A DNA stretch of 43,627 bases from Pseudomonadota bacterium (GTDB lineage Bacteria; Desulfobacterota; Desulfobulbia; Desulfobulbales; CALZHT01). Location of the stretch: NCBI GenBank assembly GCA_018823135.1, contig JAHJJF010000089.1, forward strand, positions 1 to 43,627. The letters run 5' to 3'. Within the stretch, counting starts at the first letter, position 1. Each line of letters starts with the position of its first letter. Below the pieces are notes generated by a model. That model made no database searches. It worked only from the letters and a program-made list of their open reading frames with translations, and was not told where the DNA came from. The position numbers and the translations under genes are program-made. Shown piece by piece: positions 34,341 to 43,614 of the stretch.

Positions 34341-35801
34341 TTATACCGCTTTTTTGAATTTCTTACTTTCGAAATGCCGCGCGCCCCGGAACTTCACCTC
34401 ACCCTTGAAATAGAGATTTTCAAAGTTGTCGATCATCCTTTGCGCCTGCACCATATCACCGTTGGTATGCTGATAATAATCGAGGATCAGCTCCTTGTTT
34501 GCCGCTAGGAGCAGTGTGTAGAATTCCTGATCAGGGATACTGGTGTAGTTCACCGTGAGCAGGTCAGAATTCTTGAATTTATTAAAAAAATCCTCAGGAC
34601 CCGCCAGCAGGCCCTTGCTGATGGCGTAGTCATACAGTTCACAGCCGGGAAACGGCGTAATCGGCCGGATGGTGCGCAACTCGTTATAACTCTGGAACTC
34701 CTTGATAAACGCCACGCTCTTTTGAAGGGTCTCGGCGGTATCGCTCATAATCCCCCAGATAAAGTTGATTCCCATGGGAACACCGTGCTTCTTCATGAGC
34801 TTCGCCGTTGTGAAATTATCGGTGACCGTGGTGTTCTTCTTGAAATCGTCAAGACATTCCTGGGTGACCGATTCAAACCCGACATTCACATAGCAGCAGC
34901 CGGAATTCTTCAATAATGTTGCCAACTCGTCAGTGGCGATATTGGCCCGGATGCCGGCATTGATATTGTATTTGATCCGGTTGAGCAGGCCGAACCGCTT
35001 GAGGCCTTGGACAAATTCCCGCAGCCTGGCCACCGAGGCGATAAACACTTCGTCCTGGATGGCGAAATAGGTCACGCCATAGCCCTCATAAAGTTGTTTC
35101 ATCTCGGTCAACACATTGTCGATGCTTCTGAAGCGAACCCCTTTCTCCATGCGGTAACAGAAGGTACAGCGATTGACACAGCCCCGGCCGGTGAGGATCT
35201 GGATGGCTTTTTCATCCTCATCCTGGAGATGGTACTGCATATTGGTGGTGTATATATCCATGGGAAAAAGGTCCCATGCCGGAAAGGGAATTTCATCCAC
35301 CCGCATGATGGGTTTCCGCCGCTCGTTGATATGCACCTCGCCGGTTTCGTCCTTATAGGCGATGCCTTTCACATCCTGAAAATCCCGCCCTGCAACTATC
35401 AACTGCAGCACTTCGACGATGGTTTGTTCGGCTTCGCCGATGGCGACAAGATCCCCGAGGGTATTCTTCAGAACATACTCCGGTTCCGACGATGGGCCAT
35501 GGCCGCCGAAAATAATCCTCGCCCCCTTCTTATATTTGTGAACCGTCTCACAAAGCGAGACCACGGTTTCCTTGAAGCGCGCAGCCAGAAAGCCGATACC
35601 GATGAGATCATACTCCTGACTCTTGAGATATTTTTCGGCAAGCTCCTCATTGGAATAATGAAAAATATCCTGACAGCACACCGTCACCTCGGCGCCGCTG
35701 TTTCTCAACATGGCTGCCATATAGGCAACGCCCAAGGGAAACTGGTTATCTTCCTGGTACACATCATGGATTATGAACAGCACCTTTCCCGTTGATTTCA
35801 T
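34341..35801 (-). CDS. B12-binding radical SAM protein
   Basis: A 486-residue enzyme with an amino-terminal cobalamin-binding-like Rossmann domain (residues 1-150, including GIGFLAARF and IIFGGHGPSSEPE) and a radical SAM barrel with C208-x3-C212-x2-C215 (CVNRCTFCY). The carboxy 120 residues are helical. Class B radical SAM enzymes of this layout perform methylations or other rearrangements on unactivated carbons; the substrate here is unknown. The ATG at 35801 follows AAGGAG at good spacing, and the upstream GTG at 35807 is not needed. Its position inside the nonulosonate island suggests that it modifies the sugar or its lipid or nucleotide carrier. Confidence 0.88.
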   Translation of the reverse strand: MKSTGKVLFIIHDVYQEDNQFPLGVAYMAAMLRNSGAEVTVCCQDIFHYSNEELAEKYLKSQEYDLIGIGFLAARFKETVVSLCETVHKYKKGARIIFGGHGPSSEPEYVLKNTLGDLVAIGEAEQTIVEVLQLIVAGRDFQDVKGIAYKDETGEVHINERRKPIMRVDEIPFPAWDLFPMDIYTTNMQYHLQDEDEKAIQILTGRGCVNRCTFCYRMEKGVRFRSIDNVLTEMKQLYEGYGVTYFAIQDEVFIASVARLREFVQGLKRFGLLNRIKYNINAGIRANIATDELATLLKNSGCCYVNVGFESVTQECLDDFKKNTTVTDNFTTAKLMKKHGVPMGINFIWGIMSDTAETLQKSVAFIKEFQSYNELRTIRPITPFPGCELYDYAISKGLLAGPEDFFNKFKNSDLLTVNYTSIPDQEFYTLLLAANKELILDYYQHTNGDMVQAQRMIDNFENLYFKGEVKFRGARHFESKKFKKAV

Positions 35802-35895
35802 AAGCACTCCTTCATTGAAAAAAACAATTTCTTACGGATAATTTATTCTGGGCAGCCCGGATGATTCACCTGCCGGTCAGCCCGAATCTGCAGAC

Positions 35896-38172
35896 TTAGG
35901 CGGCATGCCTCTTAATATACTCCGACTTGAACCACTGTTCCAGACGGTCAAGGGCAACCCAGAAACCTTCTCCGTGGTTTTTATGACCCTGCCAGATCTC
36001 CGGGATGAATGATGCGTCCGGCGCAAAAACCCCGAGATCCCTTGCCAGAGAGAAGAAATCGATGTCGCCGTCACCGATCTGCAGTCCTTCACTGTCAAGG
36101 CCCTGGGCGTCAACGATATGCAGGTGCGCCGTATACGGCCCGACGATTTCGATAAACTCGGTAAACGACCATTTAAAATGGTTACAGGCAAGTTTTGAAT
36201 GGGATATGTCAAGACACACCCGCATCTTGTGTTTTGCACAGAACTCGGCGGTTTCATAGGGATCCATGAATAAATTCTGATAGCGCTGACCACCGAAATG
36301 CCAAGGGAAAGGCGGCATGGTCTGGGGGATGATTTCCACCCCGGCCATATCCAGTTCGGCAAGGCTTTTGGCAAATTTCTCATAGTATTTCTGCCGCTGT
36401 TTCGGTTGCAGGTGCGCATGCTGGGTGGCACCGCCGATATTGACGATGATCAGCGGCCTTGTTGTTTTGGGGAAATACTGCTTCAATTCGCGGGTAAGAT
36501 CAATGACCTTCTGCAGCTCGACAATGGAACGGCGCCGGTACGCCTCGTCAAATGAACAGAGATCCAGAATATGGTCGCCGGCAAAAAGCTCGGGACTGTG
36601 GACGACAAAATCCACCTCAAATGGCTGGGTAAACACCTCGTGAATATTGATCAGCATATCCTTGTAGCTCAGGTGGAATTCCAGCAGATCAAAGTTACTG
36701 AGCCCCAGCATCTCATGGACATCATGATACCTGACGGGAATACCCATGGGCCGGCCGAAGTCGTAGTTGCGCGGCGCGATATGGTCTGGAGAAAGATCCG
36801 AGGGAAAAAAGAAATCGCCCGCCTTGAAATCATGCTTTGCTCGAGTGCCGGCAAGCTCTCCTTTGCGGTAGGGCGACAGGCCGTTGCCAGGGCTTTTCAC
36901 CTCCACCATATCCGGAGTAATGATCTCCCCTTTGGGCAGATCACAGTTTATTATCAGGCTTTTACCCAGAACCTCCCGGTTCATCATCTCACCCTGGGAG
37001 ACCACCCGTTCCTCTTTCGTGCCGAGTGCCTGCTCCACTTCCCTGATGCATTTGACCATTTCGCCGAATTCATCCGGCAGCAGACTGACCTTATGATCAT
37101 TTCCTTCCTGATCGCAATCCAGTGTGAAATGCTTTTCAATTACCTTGGCGCCGCGACTCACCGCGGCAATGGGAATGGAGATACCCCGCTCATGACCCGA
37201 GTAGCCGACATAGCATCCGCCGATTTCCTTGAGCCTGTCCAGATAGTTCAAATGCACGTCTTTAAACGGCGCGGGATAGGTGGAATTGCACAAGAGCAGC
37301 ACAAACTGCGCCCCGTATTTCTTTAAAATCTCCACCCCTTTGATGATTTCCGTTTCAGTGGACATGCCGGTGGAACAGATCAGCGGCTTGCCGGTTTCAG
37401 CCATGGCCCGCAGCAGGTCATGATTCGTCAGGTCAGCCGATGCCAGCTTGTAGGCCGGCATGCCGTATGTCTCAAGATATTCGAGACTGACCTGGTCAAA
37501 GGGGGTGCATAACGGCATGACCCCTTTGACCTTGCAATAATCAAAGGCCTCAAACAGGTCGTCCCGGCTCAATTGAAATCTGGAGAGGAGATCAAGGGTG
37601 TACTGCGCGCCGAGATCGGCGCTCTCATCATCTGCGCAACCATTATTCTTGTAAAGCGAGTCCATGTCGCGCATCTGAAACTTGACGCAGTCGGCCCCCG
37701 CCTGGATGGCCTGGTCAATGAGTTTTCTGGCATTTGCCAGACTGCCGTTATGATTATTGCCGATCTCGGCGATCACGAAAACCGGCGAATCTTCGGTTAA
37801 TTTAAAATCGCCGAGGAATAAATTTGGCTCTCTTTTCCTGGCAAGGGCAACCAGCCGATGCTGTCTGTCCACCAGGGGAATAACCTCGATCTTTGCACTC
37901 AGCCGTTTTTTTATGGCGTCCGGCGAATCAGTGATATAGGCGTATTCGCATTGCCGGTTTATCGCTTTCTCGACCTTCTGCGACAGGCTGATGTCCTCCT
38001 GCTGCATGACCCAGCGCCGGAAATCGCCATCCGTCATGATCCCTTCGAGATTCCCCGATTGACTCACAGCAATGATAAACCGGTGCTGATTGCGGCCGAT
38101 CTTTTTCAAGGCCCGCGAGATACAGTCTTCCGAAAAAACTATATAATCGGCAAAATTCTTATCAATGATCAT
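35896..38172 (-). CDS. CBS-NeuB-SAF-TIM-barrel fusion, nonulosonate synthase
   Basis: A 758-residue fusion. Residues 8-112 are a CBS pair. Residues 130-395 are a NeuB-type synthase (AEIGNNHNGS 135-144, KFQ 164-166, CTPFD 222-226, STGM 267-270, GYSGHE 323-328, EKHFTLD 346-352), which condenses phosphoenolpyruvate with a hexosamine derivative. Residues 402-465 are the SAF (antifreeze-like) domain. Residues 475-755 are a xylose-isomerase/AP-endonuclease-2-type TIM barrel with metal-site-like LDISHSK (654-660), HLHIVDAQG (683-691) and IPEIWQGH (723-730). The product could be a sialic, legionaminic or related acid; the sequence does not decide which. The barrel might isomerise the substrate or the product. 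CBS domains suggest nucleotide control. The next gene upstream in the transcript is the SDR, 40 nt away. Confidence 0.9.
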   Translation of the reverse strand: MIIDKNFADYIVFSEDCISRALKKIGRNQHRFIIAVSQSGNLEGIMTDGDFRRWVMQQEDISLSQKVEKAINRQCEYAYITDSPDAIKKRLSAKIEVIPLVDRQHRLVALARKREPNLFLGDFKLTEDSPVFVIAEIGNNHNGSLANARKLIDQAIQAGADCVKFQMRDMDSLYKNNGCADDESADLGAQYTLDLLSRFQLSRDDLFEAFDYCKVKGVMPLCTPFDQVSLEYLETYGMPAYKLASADLTNHDLLRAMAETGKPLICSTGMSTETEIIKGVEILKKYGAQFVLLLCNSTYPAPFKDVHLNYLDRLKEIGGCYVGYSGHERGISIPIAAVSRGAKVIEKHFTLDCDQEGNDHKVSLLPDEFGEMVKCIREVEQALGTKEERVVSQGEMMNREVLGKSLIINCDLPKGEIITPDMVEVKSPGNGLSPYRKGELAGTRAKHDFKAGDFFFPSDLSPDHIAPRNYDFGRPMGIPVRYHDVHEMLGLSNFDLLEFHLSYKDMLINIHEVFTQPFEVDFVVHSPELFAGDHILDLCSFDEAYRRRSIVELQKVIDLTRELKQYFPKTTRPLIIVNIGGATQHAHLQPKQRQKYYEKFAKSLAELDMAGVEIIPQTMPPFPWHFGGQRYQNLFMDPYETAEFCAKHKMRVCLDISHSKLACNHFKWSFTEFIEIVGPYTAHLHIVDAQGLDSEGLQIGDGDIDFFSLARDLGVFAPDASFIPEIWQGHKNHGEGFWVALDRLEQWFKSEYIKRHAA

Positions 38173-38211
38173 CCTTTTCCTCCATGAAAACCATGGGAAT
38201 GAATCGCCCTG

Positions 38212-39036
38212 CTACCATGCTGTCCAGCCGCCGTCCACCACAACCACCGTGCCGGTCATATAACTTGAGGCCTCCGAGGCCAGAAAGATGAACGGCCCGC
38301 TGATCTCCGACTTTTCACACATCCGGCCCATGGGTGACAACTGTGCAAAATTGTGAACGAATTTATCGTCATGATCGTTAAATATTCCATGGGGGGCAAT
38401 GGCATTGCAGCGGATGTTATCCTTTGCATAAAATGTTGCCAGATACCGCGTAAAATTCGGCATGAAGGATTTACTGGCAACGTAATCAACGGGCTTGAAC
38501 TGCACATCATCCTCACCGAAATCGTAAAGCTGCTGGTTCGGGGCAATGAGGGAGTAAGATGAGGCGACATTAATGATATTGCCCTGTCCCTGTTTCAGCA
38601 TCTGCCTGCATGCTGCCTGCGCCATCTGCACCGCGCCTACAAGATTGACTTCAACAGACCTTCTCAACAGCTCTATCGGATAATTTTCAAATCGACTGAA
38701 ATAATTTTTGTCCACAACCCCCTTGTCGAATTTGGCGTTTATCGCGGCGTTGTTGACCAGCACATCCATTGACCCAAACCTGGAGAGCCCCGAGGACAGG
38801 CATTTTTCTATACTTTCGGCGGCAGTGACATCCAGGGCACACACCAGAAAAGAATCAGAATCAAAGTTTTCAGCCAATTCATTGCCAACATCCTTCACCT
38901 GCGCCGGATTATGCCCGGCAACGATGACCCTGGCGCCATGCGCAAGAAAGCTTGCGGTGATCTCCCGGCCCACAAGGCCGAAAGCACCGGTGACCAGTAT
39001 GACCTTATCCTTGATGGAAAATAATCCGTTTGTCAT
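38212..39036 (-). CDS. SDR family oxidoreductase (PtmA-like)
   Basis: A 274-residue short-chain dehydrogenase. The NAD(P) site is TGAFGLVG (about 17-24), the NNAAINAK motif comes near residue 90, and the catalytic triad is Ser in NVASSYS and Tyr-x3-Lys in DYVASKS. It keeps the family carboxy end GGWTAW. In Campylobacter and relatives a similar SDR (PtmA) works in legionaminic-acid-type flagellar glycan synthesis; the neighbourhood here (neuA, NeuB fusion) supports an analogous role. The substrate is not shown. It lies 30 nt after the radical SAM/SPASM gene, in the same transcript. Confidence 0.9.
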   Translation of the reverse strand: MTNGLFSIKDKVILVTGAFGLVGREITASFLAHGARVIVAGHNPAQVKDVGNELAENFDSDSFLVCALDVTAAESIEKCLSSGLSRFGSMDVLVNNAAINAKFDKGVVDKNYFSRFENYPIELLRRSVEVNLVGAVQMAQAACRQMLKQGQGNIINVASSYSLIAPNQQLYDFGEDDVQFKPVDYVASKSFMPNFTRYLATFYAKDNIRCNAIAPHGIFNDHDDKFVHNFAQLSPMGRMCEKSEISGPFIFLASEASSYMTGTVVVVDGGWTAW

Positions 39037-39065
39037 AGTTCCTTTTCAACCCGCCCGGCGGGAAA

Positions 39066-40124
39066 TCACAGGCACATGCCGCCCACCAGCTTCATGTCGC
39101 ACTGCTCAGTGCATTTAATCCCTTTTTTCAAGTCAAACTGCGCTCGACGAAATTGCCCGTATTTTTCACCGTTCCAGATCTCGGTTAAGGTTTCCTTTCT
39201 CGTATCGCCCAGGATGATCTCATTGTTGAAATCCTCGACGCACATGGCCGCCTCACCGTTTGACTTGATGGTCATGGACGACCAGGGGAACTGGCAGAAT
39301 TCCGTCCAGTGCAGGGAGTTGGTCCCCTCATCTTTGCCCTGGTACCATTGCTGGTCCTGGCTTTTCATATAAATATAGACATCCAGCCGTTCAAAGGCCT
39401 GACGGAGTTTTGCAAACTCCTCTTCCTGGTCGTCGCGCTTCAGGTCAAGCATGGTGATGACGATGGTTGTGCCCAGATCGTACTTTTTCTTGGCTGCAAG
39501 CATCTGTTTGATTTTCTGGAAACTTGCCTCGAAATTCGAGGCGTCTCCCCGGATTTTTTTATGGAGGAAATCATCAACGCTTTCGATGGAATACTTGATA
39601 TAGCCAAGACCGTTTTTGAACATCTCAATGTTTTTTTCCACATCGATATTTGCCGGGTTGCAACTGAAGTACGAGGTGAAACCCCGTGCCGACAGCTGCT
39701 TGATGCGGTTCGGCATCTCCGTATCCAGCAGCGGATCGCCATAGCCGTGCAACTGTATGACCTTTGGAATGACATGGAGAAAATAATGATTTTCACTCAT
39801 GTCGTTGCGGTCTATGTGGTAACTCTTTTCAACGAAGCGCTGCCATTCCTCCCATTCCGCTGCGGAAAAAGGCTCGAATTCCTCGATGATTTTCTCAAAC
39901 ACCCCAGTCCCGAGCCGTTCAACCTTCCGGGTCATCATTGTTGTTCGGGGGCACATCTGGCAGCGCATATTACAGGCGTTTGTTGTTTCGATATTATATA
40001 CTACCGGCGCCGTTCTTCTGCATTCCTCAAGCTTATTAAAGACATATTCCCGGTCAAACCTTTCACCGTTCATGATCTTTTTCTTTAAATCATAGACTTT
40101 CATATAAAAATGAATATCAATCAT
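39066..40124 (-). CDS. Radical SAM protein with SPASM-type C-terminus
   Basis: A 352-residue enzyme. The radical SAM cluster ligands are C51, C55 and C58 (CNMRCQMCPR). The carboxy region holds extra cysteines (CQFPW, MCVED, CTEQCDM, CL) in SPASM/twitch order, binding auxiliary Fe-S clusters. SPASM enzymes modify peptides, cofactors or sugars by radical chemistry. Here the context is a nonulosonate glycan cluster, so a sugar substrate is plausible; the target is unknown. The ATG at 40124 has GGGG seven bases upstream; an in-frame ATG at 40103 is a possible alternative. It sits between neuA and the SDR. Confidence 0.88.
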   Translation of the reverse strand: MIDIHFYMKVYDLKKKIMNGERFDREYVFNKLEECRRTAPVVYNIETTNACNMRCQMCPRTTMMTRKVERLGTGVFEKIIEEFEPFSAAEWEEWQRFVEKSYHIDRNDMSENHYFLHVIPKVIQLHGYGDPLLDTEMPNRIKQLSARGFTSYFSCNPANIDVEKNIEMFKNGLGYIKYSIESVDDFLHKKIRGDASNFEASFQKIKQMLAAKKKYDLGTTIVITMLDLKRDDQEEEFAKLRQAFERLDVYIYMKSQDQQWYQGKDEGTNSLHWTEFCQFPWSSMTIKSNGEAAMCVEDFNNEIILGDTRKETLTEIWNGEKYGQFRRAQFDLKKGIKCTEQCDMKLVGGMCL

Positions 40125-40161
40125 TGATTAACCCCGATCTGTAATACGTGTGAATTGAAAT

Positions 40162-40848
40162 TCATTCAACACCATTTTTCAGTATATACTTATTCATCAA
40201 CATTTCTGCGACAAGCCAATCATCTTCATCGTCAATATCAATTGCAGTATACTCAGGCATTTCATATATTGATATATTCCCGGAAAGACGATTCCTGTTT
40301 TTCCTGACATTCCCTACGCTTGTTATATAAAATGCCCCATTTTCCATTAATTCACCCTGAATTTCCTGTCGGCGAGGCCGATTATTGTAATCATAGTTCA
40401 ATGGCTTCCCTTCTCTACTCCAAAGAAATATCTTCACTCGCGCGCAAGAAAGAAGAGAATCCGCCTTTCTGTTCCTATAAATTTCCAGAGCATTTATGAA
40501 ATCGCTGCTTTGCGTCAATGGACAGGTTGCCTGGACTAGCAGGAAGGTGCAATCATCTTCGGTGTGCTGATTTTCCAGAAACTCGAGAATCACGCTTTCC
40601 GTTGAGGAATGGTCCTGGGCGTTTTCCGGCTCGCGCATGTATATCTTTGTCTTGGAAAAACCGAACCCTTTCACCATTGCCTTGATTTCTTCACAGTCAG
40701 TTGCAACATGGGTCTCATCAACTCTATCAACGCCGTCCAATGCTTTGAGGACCCAGTAAATTAACGGCTTTCCACAGAACGACTTAATATTTTTAAGGGG
40801 TATTGATTTGCTGCCGCATCGTGCAGGCACAAAGGCTATTGTTCTCAT
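40162..40848 (-). CDS. neuA: Acylneuraminate cytidylyltransferase (CMP-nonulosonate synthase)
   Basis: A 228-residue cytoplasmic enzyme that activates a nonulosonic acid with CTP, giving the CMP-sugar used by glycosyltransferases. The amino signature IAFVPARCGSKSIPLKNIK (residues 4-22) has the nucleotide-binding Arg and Lys. A later ATDCEEI, the VQATCPLT segment and the DIDDEDDW acidic motif near the end match the family. Whether the sugar is sialic, legionaminic or pseudaminic acid cannot be told. It is the first gene of the minus-strand island. The CMP-sugar would feed the Maf transferase encoded at 30465-33353. Confidence 0.95.
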   Translation of the reverse strand: MRTIAFVPARCGSKSIPLKNIKSFCGKPLIYWVLKALDGVDRVDETHVATDCEEIKAMVKGFGFSKTKIYMREPENAQDHSSTESVILEFLENQHTEDDCTFLLVQATCPLTQSSDFINALEIYRNRKADSLLSCARVKIFLWSREGKPLNYDYNNRPRRQEIQGELMENGAFYITSVGNVRKNRNRLSGNISIYEMPEYTAIDIDDEDDWLVAEMLMNKYILKNGVE

Positions 40849-41416
40849 CCAATTTCACCTGGCAAAGCTTCTCTTCCTGGAACATTCTCCATATAATTTC
40901 CTGCCGTTATCATGCATCACAACCGAATTCACCCCATAAACAAAAACTTATCAGTGCATAACTTATCGGAAACTTCTTCCAGTTTAATAAGCACTGAAGC
41001 ATAATTAATGGCTATTCTCCATGGGTGTGCGCTTCAGACAAGGCATCATTACTTTCTGATCCATAAATTATGGAGCAATTTACATGCCGCGGATTCACAA
41101 AAAAATAATGCAACGAAAACAATGCGTTATAAAAATTCGTGTATTATAGACCCTTTATATAGAGAAAATTTTTCCCTCTTTTCAAAGGTTCGGCGGCAAA
41201 ATGTGTCATTATCTTGACGCGTTCATTCCCTTTGGGCTTGACCATATCTGAGCTTTATTGGATGCGCCTGATTAATCAGTTTTTCAAAGATGGATGTATT
41301 GAATGGTCCAGACAAACCACTGTCAGACAGTTAATGAGGTTTTCTGTTGGTGATCAGAACGGGGAAATGCGGCCTTTGAGTATGACGCTGTAGAAATACA
41401 TTTTATGGACTGCCAA
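40849..41416. other. Intergenic region upstream of neuA
   Basis: 568 nt without a credible gene. The right part (about 41369-41388) holds a 20-nt sequence also found near 22722-22741. The neuA promoter should be in the left part, but no clear site was found. An open frame at 41008-41217 (+) lacks a ribosome site. Confidence 0.45.
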
Positions 41417-41749
41417 AGAGTGAGTTTCCTCCAGCGTAGCTGAAGATCTCAGGTAGCCCCTTAAAAGGGGGCCTAACTACTACAGATTTGAATATCGAAA
41501 TCGAACCGCACAATAGCGAATGACGAAGGATAGTCCCTCCAGATACTTCCAGGCCTTCATCGTTTCGAGGAGCGAACTTTCTTCATGAAGGGTCTTCTTC
41601 TTTGAACTTCATGTTGTTCACTTCGACATTCCTCGGAGTCTACGCTTTTCTGTTCGATATTCTGCGATTTCAAAAAAACTGATTTTTCGCCGGATCGGTA
41701 GAATCTTTCCGGGTCCACCATCTGAGGTGGTGGGTTTCATGATAACTAG
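41417..41749. repeat. Dispersed intergenic repeat, copy 2
   Basis: About 333 nt matching 19294-19611 in the same order and orientation. It has a local replacement near 41632-41671, where the copies differ in length. The left part has GCCCCTT-AA-AAGGGGGC, a hairpin weaker in copy 1. The right end has CCACC/GGTGG. It ends 28 nt from the tatC stop, again against the 3' side of a minus-strand gene. Confidence 0.85.
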
Positions 41750-41777
41750 TTTATTTGTGGAAAAGACAAACGCCTTT

Positions 41778-42544
41778 TCACTTGCCACCCAGTTCGTTTC
41801 CATGAAGATCGTCCTGAGACGATTTCTTCCCGCCGAACAGCCAGACGCCGACAATGCTGATCTCATACAGCACGATAAGCGGCACGGCCATCATCAACTG
41901 ATTGACAATATCCGGGGTGGGGGTGAGGATTGCAGCGATTACAAACGCTGAAAGGATCGCATATTTCCGCTGCTTGTTGAGGAATGACGCATTGACGATT
42001 CCCAGCCGCGCCAGCAAAACCATGAAGACCGGAAGCTCAAAGATCACCCCGAAAGCGATGAGCAGCTTGAGGCTGAGCGAAAAATACTCGGCAACAGTGG
42101 GCATCGGACTCAGGATGTCTGAGGAATAGCTCATGAGAAAACTGAAGGCGGGTGGAAAAACAACCAGATAACCGAAGGCCGTGCCACCAAGAAAACATAG
42201 TGCCGAAAGCAACGCAAAAGGGATCGCCAGGCGCTTTTCATGGTGATACAGCCCGGGGGCCACAAAACGCCAGATTTGATAAAAAATTACCGGGCTTGCC
42301 AATAGAATCCCTGCAACCAGGGCTAATTTCAGGTAAAAAAAAAGGCGCCCTGATACGAGGTAAAGATCAGGGAGGAGTTTTCCGGGAGAACTTCGTAAAG
42401 CGGCTTCAGGAACCAGTGGCCGATTTTCTCAACATAATAATAAGCAATGGAAAAACCCACTCCGGCAGCAGCAAGAGAAATAAGCAGACAGCTTCGCAGT
42501 TCTGCCAGATGCTCGGTTAAAGATTGTTCCTGAAATTCTTCCAT
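41778..42544 (-). pseudogene. tatC: tatC, frameshifted at an A9/T9 homopolymer
   Basis: The reading frame is split into a 71-residue amino part (42544-42329) and a 174-residue carboxy part (42302-41778). Together, with one extra T in the T9 run (plus-strand A at 42335-42343), they give about 255 residues, the normal TatC length, reading through FFFYLKLALVAG into ASPVIFYQIWRFVAPGLYHHEKR. Six membrane helices are expected. TatC is the receptor for twin-arginine signal peptides in the inner membrane. The break may be a sequencing error in the homopolymer, a true mutation, or a slip site used in translation or transcription (UUUUUUU is slippery). No tatA/tatB is in the window. The start ATG at 42544 lacks a strong ribosome site. 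Confidence 0.85.
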
Positions 42545-42726
42545 AGGTTATTGACAGTTTATTATTAGTAGTTTAAATATTTTTCAGTCCGAATTTCAAA
42601 AAGTCCCCAGACTCTGGGATGAATTGCTATGCGAACAGGACGATGCAATGAGTTTCACGCCATCGTTTGCCACATCCACTGCATAGTAATACCGCCTGAC
42701 TTCCCGGTCAAGGAAATGAGACAGCG

Positions 42727-43614
42727 ATGGTTACAGAAAAATCATCTTCAGCTTCCCAGGGCGTTGATCTTCTGAAGCACCCGATACTGCCCATTGCCAG
42801 GATTGTGCAATTTCTTTACCTGGCCCTGCCTTCAACTTCCGTTGACTCGGTTCTGGATGAATTAACCGAACCGGTTGAAACAGTTAGCGCCGTATACCCG
42901 GCTCCAGGAGAAATCCTGCGCCCCTACCTGCCGATTCTCAAAAATTTTGAAATGCTCAAAAAGGCTGAAAAGGTCCCATGGATAATCTTGAATGAACAAT
43001 ATGAGCAGGAGGATGTTTTCGAGGCAATCTCCCTGATGGTTGGCCAGCAGATCATCACCCGAGAACTTGAAACGATAAACAGCCAGCTCTGCGGGCCCTG
43101 CCGGTGCGATCTCTGCTGTGTTGGCCCGAGCAACGAAATGCAGCAGGACTTTTTTGAGATCCCTCTGGCTGCGGATGAAATAAATCTTTTCGATCTTCCG
43201 TGTATTGATACTGCAGAAAGCCGAAACCTGTCGGCACTGACGGAACCGCCGTTTTCTCCGGACAACATCCCTTTTTATAAAAATCCGCAGGCTCTCTACC
43301 ACTGGAAAACCGGCTGGAGCATCATCCTTCCCAAAGAGACTGCCTGTCCTCATCTGGACCGAACCTCAGGGGGTTGTGTCATATACGATCAGCGGCCGGT
43401 CACCTGCCGACGCCCGCAGATTTTCCCGTATCTCCTGGAACCGCTGCCGGACCGGAATCGGGACGAAAACGGCACGGTGGTTCCTGCATATGTTGCCAGG
43501 AAGAAAATCCTGGCTATCTGGGATTGCCCTCATGTGCAGGAATTCAAACAGGAAATTGCCGAGTATGCTGAAATGTGTGAGCTTGAGCCGGTGTTCAAGA
43601 AAAACAAGGGCTGA
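42727..43614 (+). CDS. YkgJ-family cysteine cluster protein, long form
   Basis: A 295-residue protein. The YkgJ-type cysteine groups are CGPCRCDLCC (about residues 121-130) and a second set in CPHLDRTSGGCVIYDQRPVTCRRP (about 204-227), the same DQRPVTC type of motif as in the shorter protein at 6188-6814. It differs by a 115-residue amino extension without recognised domain and an interval of about 70 residues between the two groups. Metal or Fe-S binding is expected; the function is unknown. The ATG at 42727 is divergent from tatC and has only a weak upstream purine tract. It ends just inside the window. Confidence 0.82.
   Translation: MVTEKSSSASQGVDLLKHPILPIARIVQFLYLALPSTSVDSVLDELTEPVETVSAVYPAPGEILRPYLPILKNFEMLKKAEKVPWIILNEQYEQEDVFEAISLMVGQQIITRELETINSQLCGPCRCDLCCVGPSNEMQQDFFEIPLAADEINLFDLPCIDTAESRNLSALTEPPFSPDNIPFYKNPQALYHWKTGWSIILPKETACPHLDRTSGGCVIYDQRPVTCRRPQIFPYLLEPLPDRNRDENGTVVPAYVARKKILAIWDCPHVQEFKQEIAEYAEMCELEPVFKKNKG

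Noticed and set aside
41008-41217. 69-codon frame upstream of the second repeat
   Set aside because: No ribosome site and very AT-rich; judged spurious.
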